Positions 27,530 to 37,440 of a stretch of DNA of 64,000 bases are shown piece by piece (within the stretch, counting starts at the first letter, position 1; the number at the start of each line of letters is the position of its first letter). A program made the translations under genes and the position numbers. The DNA lies in NCBI GenBank assembly GCA_008711295.1, contig VUYV01000082.1, positions 1,283,180 to 1,347,179 of the forward strand. Reading direction: 5' to 3'. The notes under the pieces are model-generated. The model had not been told where the DNA came from. It ran no database searches and worked only from the letters and a program-made list of their open reading frames with translations. This DNA is from Anarhynchus alexandrinus. Lineage: Eukaryota; Chordata; Aves; Charadriiformes; Charadriidae.

Positions 27530-27700
27530 ACCACATAGGATTAGAAGGGACCTTTTCAGTTATTGAGCTAAGGCCCAGTTGTCCCATGCTGATATATCAT
27601 ATAAGCCCTTTCTTAAACAGCTCGAATTTTGCCTTAGAACTAGTGAGAGCTTTTTGCCTTTCATTAATCCCACTGAGAGGCTGTGCCAGAAGCATACCGA
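27530..27700 (-). mobile_element. Possible old CR1 3' fragment
   Basis: ATAGGATTAGAAGGGACCTTTT at the left edge resembles the antisense CR1 3' end. It is followed by a CTTAAACAGCTC word like the conserved C-terminal region. The rest has diverged beyond recognition and no tail repeats are seen. Confidence 0.35.
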
Positions 27701-28049
27701 TCTGATGAACAGATATTTTCCTTCCATTTCCATCCTAAATGTATTGTTGATCTGATAAAAAACATTTATCTTGGTATTAACAGTATCTGTTCATCTGAAA
27801 AGCTCTGCCCTGCCTTGTGTATTTAGAAAGCTCTCAATTTGGTAATGGAATGGAAAAATACAATTAAGTTTCCCATTCTAATAACAAGCAAGGTCTATCA
27901 AATTTTGCCTGTGGCTACTGACATATACATTACCTACTACCTTCCGGTGTCAAATTCAGCTTTCCTAGGAATATTTACTAAAAGTCCAAGATCTAGTTCC
28001 AGAGCAGTGACAATCACCTAAGAGTCCACTATAGTGGATTATTCTTTCC

Positions 28050-28148
28050 CAAGGTGCCTTACTTTACACTTACAAACAATGAACTTAATTTGCCATTCTA
28101 TTGTCCTGTTTTAAAAAATCTCATGGTGGAGATTCCACAACTTCTCTT
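28050..28148 (-). mobile_element. Two old CR1 shards, out of order
   Basis: On the minus strand, 28102-28052 reads EWQIKFIVCKCKVRHL, matching the CR1/L3-like segment just after the RT catalytic motif. Bases 28148-28103 read REVVESPP with RFFKT, matching the ORF2 C-terminus. In the element the RT segment should come first, but here the C-terminal shard lies 5' of it. They are therefore separate insertions or a rearranged copy. Confidence 0.5.
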
Positions 28149-28150
28149 CA

Positions 28151-28930
28151 CAATCATAGAATCGTTTAAGCTGGAAGGGACCTTGAAGATCATCGAGTTC
28201 CAACCCCCCTGCCATAGGCAGGGACACCTCCCACTAGACCAGGCTGCCCAAGGCCACGTCCAGCCTGGCCTTGAACACCTCCAGGGATGGAGCCTCAACA
28301 ACCTCTCTGGGCAACCTGTTCCAGTGCCTCACCACCCTCAAAGTAAAAAACTTCTTCCTAATGTTTAATCTAAACCTGCCCTCTTCCAGTTTGAAGCCAT
28401 TCCCCCTCGTCCTATCACTACATGCCCTAGTAAAAAGTCCTTCCCCAGCTCTCCTGTAGGCCCCCTTTAGGTACNNNNNNNNNNNNNNNNNNNNNNNNNN
28501 NNNNNNNNNNNNNNNNNNNNNNNNNNNNNNNNNNNNNNNNNNNNNNNNNNNNNNNNNNNNNNNNNNNNNNNNNNNNNNNNNNNNNNNNNNNNNNNNNNNN
28601 NNNNNNNNNNNNNNNNNNNNNNNNNNNNNNNNNNNNNNNNNNNNNNNNNNNNNNNNNNNNNNNNNNNNNNNNNNNNNNNNNNNNNNNNNNNNNNNNNNNN
28701 NNNNNNNNNNNNNNNNNNNNNNNNNNNNNNTGTAAGACCTTGCACTTGGCCTTGTTGAACTGCATGAGGTTGGCTTGGGCCCACCTCTCCAGCCTGTCCA
28801 GGTCCCTCTGGATGGCATCCCTCCCCTCCAGCGTGTCTACCTCGCCAAACAGCTTGGTATCATCGGCGAACTTGCTGAGGGTGTACTCGACCCCACTGTC
28901 CATGTCGCCGACAATCGCCGACGATCTATC
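28151..28930 (-). mobile_element. CR1 LINE, 5'-truncated, interrupted by assembly gap
   Basis: The minus-strand element ends at 28151 with a short tail (AATCATAGAATCG on plus). Going upstream, the ORF2 C-terminus is well preserved ([34 protein letters not shown]). Beyond the gap the reverse transcriptase palm reads [18 protein letters not shown], with the catalytic FADD intact at 28870-28859, then [20 protein letters not shown]. The copy stops near 28920-28930, so most of ORF2 and all of ORF1 are missing. Good motif retention suggests it is younger than most copies here. Confidence 0.9.
28475..28730. other. Assembly gap (256 N) inside a CR1 copy
   Basis: A run of 256 N. CR1 coding sequence enters and leaves the gap in frames that do not agree over 256 nt. 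Confidence 0.98.
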
Positions 28931-28938
28931 AGGATACT

Positions 28939-29480
28939 TAGAATCATAGAATCATAGAATTAGTGAGGTTGGAAGGGACCTTTAAGATCATCAAGTCCAA
29001 CCGTTAACCTACCCTGATAAAAAAAGAAAAAAACCAAAACCAAAAAAACCCCACTTCTAAACCATGTCCCTTAGCACCTTATCTACCCTTTTCTTAAACA
29101 CCTCCAGGGATGGTGAATCCACCACCTCTCTGGGCAGCCTATTCCAATGTTTAATAACCCTCTCAGTGAGAAAATGCTTCCTAATATCCAATCTAAACCT
29201 GCCCTGACATAACTTGAACCCGTTTCCTCTTGTCCTATCACTTGTCACCAGGCAGAAGAGGTCAGCTCCCATCTCTCTAAAACCTCCTTTCAGGTAGTTG
29301 TAGAGGGTGATAAGGTCTCCCCTCAGCCTCCTCTTCTCCAGGCTAAACAACCCCAGATCCCACAGTCGTTCCTCATAAGGTTTGTCTTCCAGACCCCTCA
29401 CCAGCTTTGTAGCCCTTCTCTAGACACGCTCCAACACCTCAATGTCCTTCTTGTAGTGAGGGGCCCAATTCACACTCCTT
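28939..29480 (-). mobile_element. CR1 LINE 3' fragment with open ORF2 C-terminus
   Basis: The 3' tail (GAATCATAGAATCATAGAAT on plus) starts at 28941, followed by the GGTTGGAAGGGACC CR1 3' signature. A minus-strand frame from about 29401 to 29057 encodes the intact ORF2 C-terminus: [50 protein letters not shown]. An in-frame TAG at 29422-29420 replaces a Gln codon. The copy is truncated 5' near 29480. The neighbouring CR1 (28151-28930) directly abuts its 3' tail in the same orientation. Confidence 0.9.
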
Positions 29481-32400
29481 ATGTTTTGAGTTGCTTTTCC
29501 TCCTATCAAACTCTACCTAAATCTCCCATTGCTGCAATTTAAGGCTGTAGCTTGTTATGTTCAGATCAAATCCACTTCTGTATGCAATGAAAAGTCTAGT
29601 CGGCGTGCAGCATTGAATACAAATGCGCAGTCCTCATCTTCCTGAGAATTTCACTGTTTATCAACCTTTCTCTCTTTAAACAGCTGGGAAAGAGGTTTGA
29701 CCTTCCACCATATGCTTTAGGACAGTACTAAGAGACACTTCTTTCCCAACAAACAACTTCAGAAATGATACTTCAAATGTCTCACATTACTGCATTTGTG
29801 AAGTTCTGATCTTTTTTACCCTATTTTTGCTATCTGAAGAAGCAAAGACCTACTCATATACTTTTTTCTCCTGTATCCTTGGCTGACATCTCCATCAACT
29901 TGGTAACAACATTCTGCTGTTTTCTTTGGAAAGAAATAATCAATACTTTTAAGTAGGAATGTGGTTTTGCCTGTATTCTGGATTCTCATAGCTATTATCT
30001 CATGTTCAACCAGGCACCTTGAAATAACGACAATGTTGACTCTTTCATTTCAGTCTCTTAACTTTTCTTCCTTTTCTTCAGTTTCAGCATCCAGAAGTGT
30101 TCATTCAATGTTGTATTTGCTCTTGAGAGGACCAAATAGGCAGGTTTTCTGCATTCCTTGTAACAGCTAATTCTCTCTTAACAATTCTTAATGTTTTCCT
30201 TCAACTTCACAATACCAATTCAATTAAATCCACAAATGCTTGATGACTACCAAATATCAATTATCTATTTGCAAGTTCGACTGGTAGCTTTCATATTTAG
30301 AATGAATTTCAGATACAAAAATTCCCTGTAATTTCAAAAGATTGAAACCTAAAAGAATAATTTGGAATGGATGATAACATACATGTTTCCATGATGCTGA
30401 ATCCTTTCACACATACGTGATGTTCAAATACAACACTGAAGTTAGTGTCAGGCACAGTGAGGCTGCTTTTAGTAATACCGCAAATGATGCTCTCATAATG
30501 GAACTCTGTCTTCCTGACTCCAAGATAATACCCTTTCTTTTCCGTATGAATCCACTTTTTACTACATCCTTGCAATGCATGTACATCTTTTCTTTTGTCT
30601 TCTCTCCTTGCCTAGATTATTAAAAAAAGCCAGCTCTCAGTACTCTGTTCAGCTTCCTACCAAGAAATTGTTTATGACAAGTGACAATAATACACTAGCA
30701 TGGTTCTTTCCTTGCTCTCATTCATTAGCTCCTCCATACGTAGTTAAACCTGCACGTCCTCATTTTTCACCACACCATTAGAACACCTCTTCTGTGAGAC
30801 CCACTAAAAACACAGCTCCCAACCTTCACCAATTCTTCTTGCGATTCATACTCTCAGTCACTGAAAATTTGGTTCTTTCAACGCGCACCACCTAAAATTA
30901 CAACGGATCATCTCTCCACTAGTAGAAGCTTTTCATGTCCTGTCTGCCTCTAAACAGAGTCTCTATTCCACCACAGCTCCTAAATCAAGTATGTTACTTT
31001 TGCGTAACCAAACTGTAATAAGCACAAAACATCCCATGTTCAGAAATGTCTCAGATTTTTCCATGACTTCTGTGCAAACTATGACAAAAGTACCAGGATC
31101 TTAGTGGAATATTTCTAAGTAATATCCAAGTAATATAATATCTTCCTACTCCTTGTAGTAGTTCACTGCTGGATATGTAAGGTAAACGGCCATTTAGTTA
31201 TTAAAAATATAACAGTTTGTTTAAATACGCAAATATTTTCCCAAACAATTTGTTTCTAAGGGCAATACCTTACCCTTATAAAAAATAAAGGAAATCACAT
31301 CTCATCCTCCTCTGTACCTCAGGCATGTCCATAGATTGCAGTCCAGCATGCTGTAAATATTTTTTTCCCCAAAAATTAACATTATTCTCTGCTTCAGGTT
31401 GACAATATTATTCTAGAGCTGGTTCCCCTGAGTCAACCTGGAAAATAAATTATCATGCCAATTAAAGGAAAAAACAGTACTAACTGTTGTAGATTTGTTG
31501 GGGAGCGGGTTCTGCCCTTTCTCTAGTGGTAGCAACTGCAATGGGTAATAGTAATTTTTTCTAAGTTAATGTCATTTTGTCTTGATTTACTGGCCTATTG
31601 TGTTTTCAGTCGCCCTGGTGGAAAAGTGGCTACTGATAGCAAAAAAGTTCTTTTTAAAAGGCCATTTTTAATAAAGCTCAGGCAGGTTCCGTGACTAGAA
31701 AACTTAGAGGCCTGCTGCAGTTACAAGGCTCATCCCAAGTGAGCAGTGTAGATCGAAGCCTTTTTGGAAGCTAAAAAACCTGCAGTTATACAAGAGTCTT
31801 CCTGGCAAGAGGGAATAAATCAATTCCCCCAATACAGCAAACTATCGGGCTGGGGAGCCATCTTTTCTGCAGAGATTTTAAAAAGTAATGACTGATTCTG
31901 GGTTAAAGTTCTCGGGTGCTCAACTTGAGCCTCTTCAAATTTGAAGGGGTCTGTTCTTTAAACAGGAGAAACACTGACTCAAAATCAGGCATCCAGAGCC
32001 AGTAAAGCAAGCACGGTAGCATCCACAATTATGAACTGCTTAAAATTGTACTTAAGTGCTTTCACAGCGTGTGCTGTACAAATTAATCAGCTACCTCACT
32101 GTTAAACCAACAAATCCACTACCTAATAAATGAGGTCTGATGCATACAGAAGACTAACCATTTTGCTTTTGAGCTCCCTGTGTTGCTTTGTTATAGTCTG
32201 ATCTGTTCTTCTCTGACTTACAAAACGGTAACCTGCTGCTCCTAATGGAGAGCTTCTGCTTTTAAAACTACTTAGAAGCTGGTAAAACAACACCCCAAAT
32301 AGGTGGGATATGCAAATTGCACATTAACACCTATACTTCGCTGTCTTATTGTATTTAACAGGTGACAGTAGTAGCATCATCTCAGAAAAGAATTTTGTTA

Positions 32401-33000
32401 ACCTTACGGTTTCTCTATAAGATAAGCTTGTGCCAGTCTAAGATGACATGCCATTTTAAACAGCTATTGCTATGTCAGCTAGCATAATATCCCACATGAT
32501 TGCTTTTATTGGTACATATGTCATTTTGGAAGCTGTTTTAACTGAGCTGGCAAAAGCCATTCTTAATGCTATCCACAACAATGACACAGACCAGTATAAT
32601 TGTACTGGTGTAATTTATGAAGTTTTCTATGTGGATTTTCTCTTGCCATCCTCTGATTCAGTGTGCTCCACATCCATATTGCACCACAAATCTAACCATA
32701 CTTCTGAGGCACACATAAATAAATGTGTACAAACGGGAGCTGGAGACAGGGAGGATATGACATTTTTGCAGGGAACAGGTAGTGAGTCACATACAACAAT
32801 TCCCATAGTTTTCAATATCCTGATTTAATCCATCTTCCTCCTGAATACAATAAAAATCATGAGCCCCTGAACCAGCTTTGTTCAAGGAATAATTTTTTCT
32901 CCCCATCTCCTGACACTGGTCTTCAATTAAAGCCTGCAATGATGAAACTCACTGAGATTGACAGAGGAAATAAAAGGAGAGAAACCACTGAAATGCATCT
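29481..33000. other. Probable LARGE1 intron, no gene seen
   Basis: AT-rich DNA with chance ORFs only. No repeat or exon was recognised. Confidence 0.45.
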
Positions 33001-33009
33001 TCAGAAGCA

Positions 33010-33185
33010 GATTAGTAAATGTCCCGCAGACATCGGTGCGAGTGACAGCCGCCAGAGCTTAGTGAAAAAAGAGAAGCGGAAAATTAAACTTCTCATTGGG
33101 CCTGATGATGATTAATATCTCTTCTCTGATGAGCTGAAACTGCTTAATCTTTGCTATTAATATCAAATCACTGAGGTGCAAGTAT
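33010..33185. promoter_or_regulatory. Candidate conserved noncoding element
   Basis: A left half with at least five CpGs (CCCGCAGACATCGG, GTGCGAG, GCCGCCAG, AAGCGG) is followed by a right half with repeated ATTA/TTAAT cores (GATTAATATC, CTTAATC, TATTAATATC). There is no ORF, tail or simple repeat. The composition stands out from the flanks and resembles vertebrate developmental enhancers. Conservation is not testable here. Confidence 0.35.
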
Positions 33186-36100
33186 GGTAGCTAAAGAGAA
33201 AGGGGGCATATGAGAATGTTTAAAATTGGGGAGAGGAAAATAAGACAAAAGTAACAGAGGTACATTTTGCTCTTAAATCTTCTAAAGTAAGAAACTCAGA
33301 ATAAAGCTGAGAGTCACCATCAGCGGCTCTGAAGTCTGGTTACTATAAGGCAGCTCTTGGGCAAACAAAGTCACACAATTTAAAGGAGATAAATAGTCGA
33401 TTTCAATCGTTTGGTTACAGGCATTTGCATTCTACAGGAAGACTACTTAATTCATCACATCTCCATATAAGTGTACGTGAACAAGCAACTAATATCTTCA
33501 CCCAATTCAAATATGTTAGATAATTGTTATTTTCAGATTTACTTACCTCTGTGTATATTGGCAAAGCTTTAAAGAGAGTTAGTTGGAGTTCCTTGGAAAC
33601 CTATAATTACGCGTAGCTGTGCAAGACAGATTTTTATACTTGGTTCCTGTAAGAATATTCTACAAAACGTAACCTCTCTGTTGAGATTTTTACCTCAAAC
33701 CCTTGGGTTTGTAATGCAGTGAAGCAAGAGGTGAAATAGCTACATCCATTATAGTTAATACTCCTAGAAAACATTCTGTGTGTATTACATTTTCAGACCA
33801 AAAGAAACCTCTGTTAAAGTCAGTGTAGATCACTTGAGATACACATTATAATAGTTTGATTAGTAGAGAATAAAAAGCAGACTTTTATAGCACCCATTCA
33901 TCTGAAAACATTATTCCTGCTAAAGTTAACAAGCAAAATCACAGAGTTAGGTTAAATTAAATCCAATGACAGGCAGGAAATTTACTGATTGTGAAATATT
34001 AACGCTGTGGTATTAGTTCAATACGATTCTAGAATACTGAGTGCCTTAATGCTGTGGAAAAAATGGAAGAGAAATCTTCCATTTCTTAACGCTGTAAACG
34101 TAACTTGTAAACACTGTACAGTGACTTTATGTTTTATTTGGAGAATCAAGAATACAAGATTGATAAAATAGAAGTTTATAAGCCTTGATCTCATGAATAA
34201 TCGGTTACCAAAGGGTTACTTTTCACAACTCACAAGGAACAGTAACCTGGAGCCCAAAACAAAGAATCTGCTTGGGAAATTAGTTTTTCTGGCCTGGCAT
34301 GGCAACTGATCACCGTGATAACTAGTTTCTATTACCTACGGTAAAGTTAGTAATTTTCCTATAAATTTATCTCTTTTTTTTAAACAGTTATATGTTTTGG
34401 TAACTGTAGCACTGTAGCACTCTCATCTGTAGTTCTCAAGGTGATATTTCTTGTAGTGCACTTTATGTACTGCAATATCTCATAGTCATCATCGCTTATT
34501 TTAACTGAAACTGAAACTGTTAAAATGATCTTTTTTTAATTATTTTTTTCCTCATCTACTTCTCATCGTTCACTTCCTACCTTGAAGCCAGAAAAATCTG
34601 GACAAGGATTAAAGCATGTATTTTTGAGTGAGGTGGAATAATTTATTCAGAGATGTGCTAGAATCCTCCACCAGCGTTAAAATCAAGTTCAGAAATCTGG
34701 CTAGAAGAAAAGCTTTGGTGTTTCTAGAAGGCATGGGTCAGATGCAGGAATTACCAGACAGAATTATTCTATCAACTCTACAATATAATACAGCCCGCAC
34801 TATGCAAGATACTAGAGACGTTGATTGTTAATAGTCCCTCTGATGGTAAAACTCTACAAACCTTCACAGGCCAACAACCATCAGTAACTATTCTGCGTGA
34901 TTTTTGGGAGAATCTACAAATTTTTCTGCCAGTTCTGTTTGTTGAAACACAAATTAAACATAAGACTGCTGCAGCTACACTAGTAGAGATGTACTGACAG
35001 GTAAAGAAGGAAAGATGAATCATAAAATAGGAAAAGTAGAAAAGGAAGAAAATGGTGGGGAGGAATACAACTACTTTTGGATATTTTGTTTTCTTTTTAC
35101 TCTACTTAATCATGTAATAAAGACATAGCTCTCTCATGTTTTTTATTCCAGCAATTTCTTCAAGCCCTTTCCAGCACATAAGAATATTTCTATCTTACTA
35201 GCTATGGCTTTATTTCAGCTCCAGAAATAATCCTCTATATATTACACGAATGCTATGCAACATTCTTTGATATTAAACTACACCATGACAACCTCAGTCC
35301 TGTGTCTAGAGAGCTAAACGAAGATGCTATTGTAGCAGCAACAGCCATAGATGCACTGGTTTTAATTTACTTAGGAAGAACAATAATCACTTTGAAGATG
35401 TAGAGACCCAGGCTTCCCTGCCTAGAAAACAGTGCACAAGCTGACCAGGCTGCTTCTGCTTCTCATAGTAGCCTGTCTCTACCCCTAACAATACCGGTGC
35501 TCGCTCAGTTACAGCCAACACAAGCAAGTCTGACTGTACTACAATCACACTTCCACTTTGTTTTGTAGATAAACATTTTGGGGTTTCCAATTCAGGACCT
35601 TAATGTGCTAAATCCAATCTTGTAAGCTACTCCAGGTGTCTGAAAGTATATGCTGGTGACGGTGATTTCATTGGGCATCTACAGCTCAGGAACCAGTATG
35701 CAGAAAGATCATGCATCTCTTCTTTAGAATATGTATAGACCTGTTATAACAAGCTCACTGGAAAAGTATCTCATTATGAAATACTTTATTTAGACACTAA
35801 AATACTTTAACTAGGCCCATAAGTTGTTATCTTTAATTATTTTTTTTTTAAAGTAAATGTACCAAACAGAAGCACATTCTCTTACGAATTGTGAATTTAA
35901 CTTGGGAAAATCTGATTAATCCAATATTTTTTGTAATTTTAACTTCACTACTTTCAATTCTCCCTCCTAATTACTGATCTCTGCAAACTCTGACATTTAG
36001 CAATTTAAGAACTAAACAGAATTATAAAGAAATAAAAAAAAGGAGGTTTAAAACCTTGATGTTTACATCATGGACTTTGACTCATGTTTCACAGAACTAC

Positions 36101-37400
36101 GGAGAAAGACAGTCACACTAAAGGTTAGAAAAAAAATATTACAGCAGGATAGCTCAAATGCCTTGAACATTGTTAAACTGGAAGAGAATCTCAGGCTAAA
36201 AACATATCATTCTCCAGGTCATCAACTTTTCCTCCTATTGTCGGTATCTACAAAGTTGAGTGAACCAAGATGACTGCTGTCAGCCCATGTTTTTGAAGTG
36301 AGCTATGAATTTCACTCAATTCTCCAAGGATATCTAGATACATTTAAAAAAATCTCTTAGATTCAAGCGTCAAAACAAGAATTGCAGAAGGCAAAGCAAC
36401 ACAAGAAAGGTAAAACTTCAAGCGAGGGAAATAACTACTCAACTGAACAATTCAATGGCTGACATGACTGAAAAATTTTTGAAAAAGGTAAAGAGGGAGT
36501 AAAGAGATGTGTTGAAGATACGGGGATTCTTAAAAGCTAAGCATACCTAAAACACGTCCATCCAGTATCAGGATATTAACCTTCACACTCAGTTACTTTT
36601 CCTAAACCACACCAGAGTATTATCTGCAGAACATCAGAAAGACCACACATGATGTGTGAAGTACTTCTTTGAATTTATTTTTAACTTGACTTCTTCTCCT
36701 TCTGGTATTATACACATTTAAATAAATATTCAAAATATAAGTTTCAAAAGTACTGGAAGACACCGCAGATGCAATTTACTGTCTAACAAGAAAGATTCTG
36801 ATTTCAAACTTTTTCCTGGTCCGAAAAAAACCCCACAAATTTTAAACACAAAAAGTCCACAAAAAAATCAAATACCGTAAGTTAATTGTTCTGAGTTAAC
36901 AGAAACATTCATCAGAATCAAAATATTACATTTTCATTTCAATCTTTTAAAACATTTATATTTCAGGTATTTTCTTCATGCTGTATGTATACATTTGTTG
37001 ACCTGCTTGCCTGTTTGCTCCCAAAGCTCATTGGTTAATTTCAAATTTCTTTGTTAGAGGGAAAGAAGTCAGAGGTAATGAAGCTTCTACAATTGTCAGG
37101 AACGCACACAGAGAGATGAGAGATGCTATATATTTTACCATTGAGAAATACACTGCAGCATGAGCTCAGGATTTATTTAGGTACCAGGAGACCCATATGG
37201 GAGCTAGATTTTATAAATGCCTTAATTGTAGGAAAAGCAACTTCAACATCAATCAGCTGCATGACATCAGTCACAGCAAGTCAGGCTACATTAGTTCCAG
37301 CACTCAAAGAAGGTCTGGTGTACTTATAAACTGCATATTGTGTTTCAAAAAGCCAAGCACTATTTCTTAGGGATTGGGCTTTTTTAAAAAAACAAGATAT
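33186..37400. other. Probable LARGE1 intron, no gene seen
   Basis: AT-rich intronic DNA. It contains the hairpin with flanking direct repeats at 33999-34097; otherwise nothing is recognised. Confidence 0.45.
34061..34084. repeat. Perfect 10-bp hairpin with GAAA loop
   Basis: AAATGGAAGA (34061-34070), GAAA, then TCTTCCATTT (34075-34084) form a perfect stem-loop. CTTAAYGCTGT words lie immediately on both sides, and a third TTAACGCTGT copy starts at 33999. Confidence 0.75.
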
Positions 37401-37420
37401 TTAGTCTCATCTTGCTTTTC

Positions 37421-37440
37421 TGTTTTTCTGCAGAAAAACA
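37421..37440. repeat. Perfect 20-bp palindrome
   Basis: TGTTTTTCTG followed by its exact reverse complement CAGAAAAACA. The left arm also forms part of a pyrimidine tract ending in CAG. Confidence 0.85.

Noticed and set aside
28271..28957. Plus-strand ORFs across the CR1 cluster
   Set aside because: CR1 is on the minus strand here; the plus frames are complements of its ORF2.
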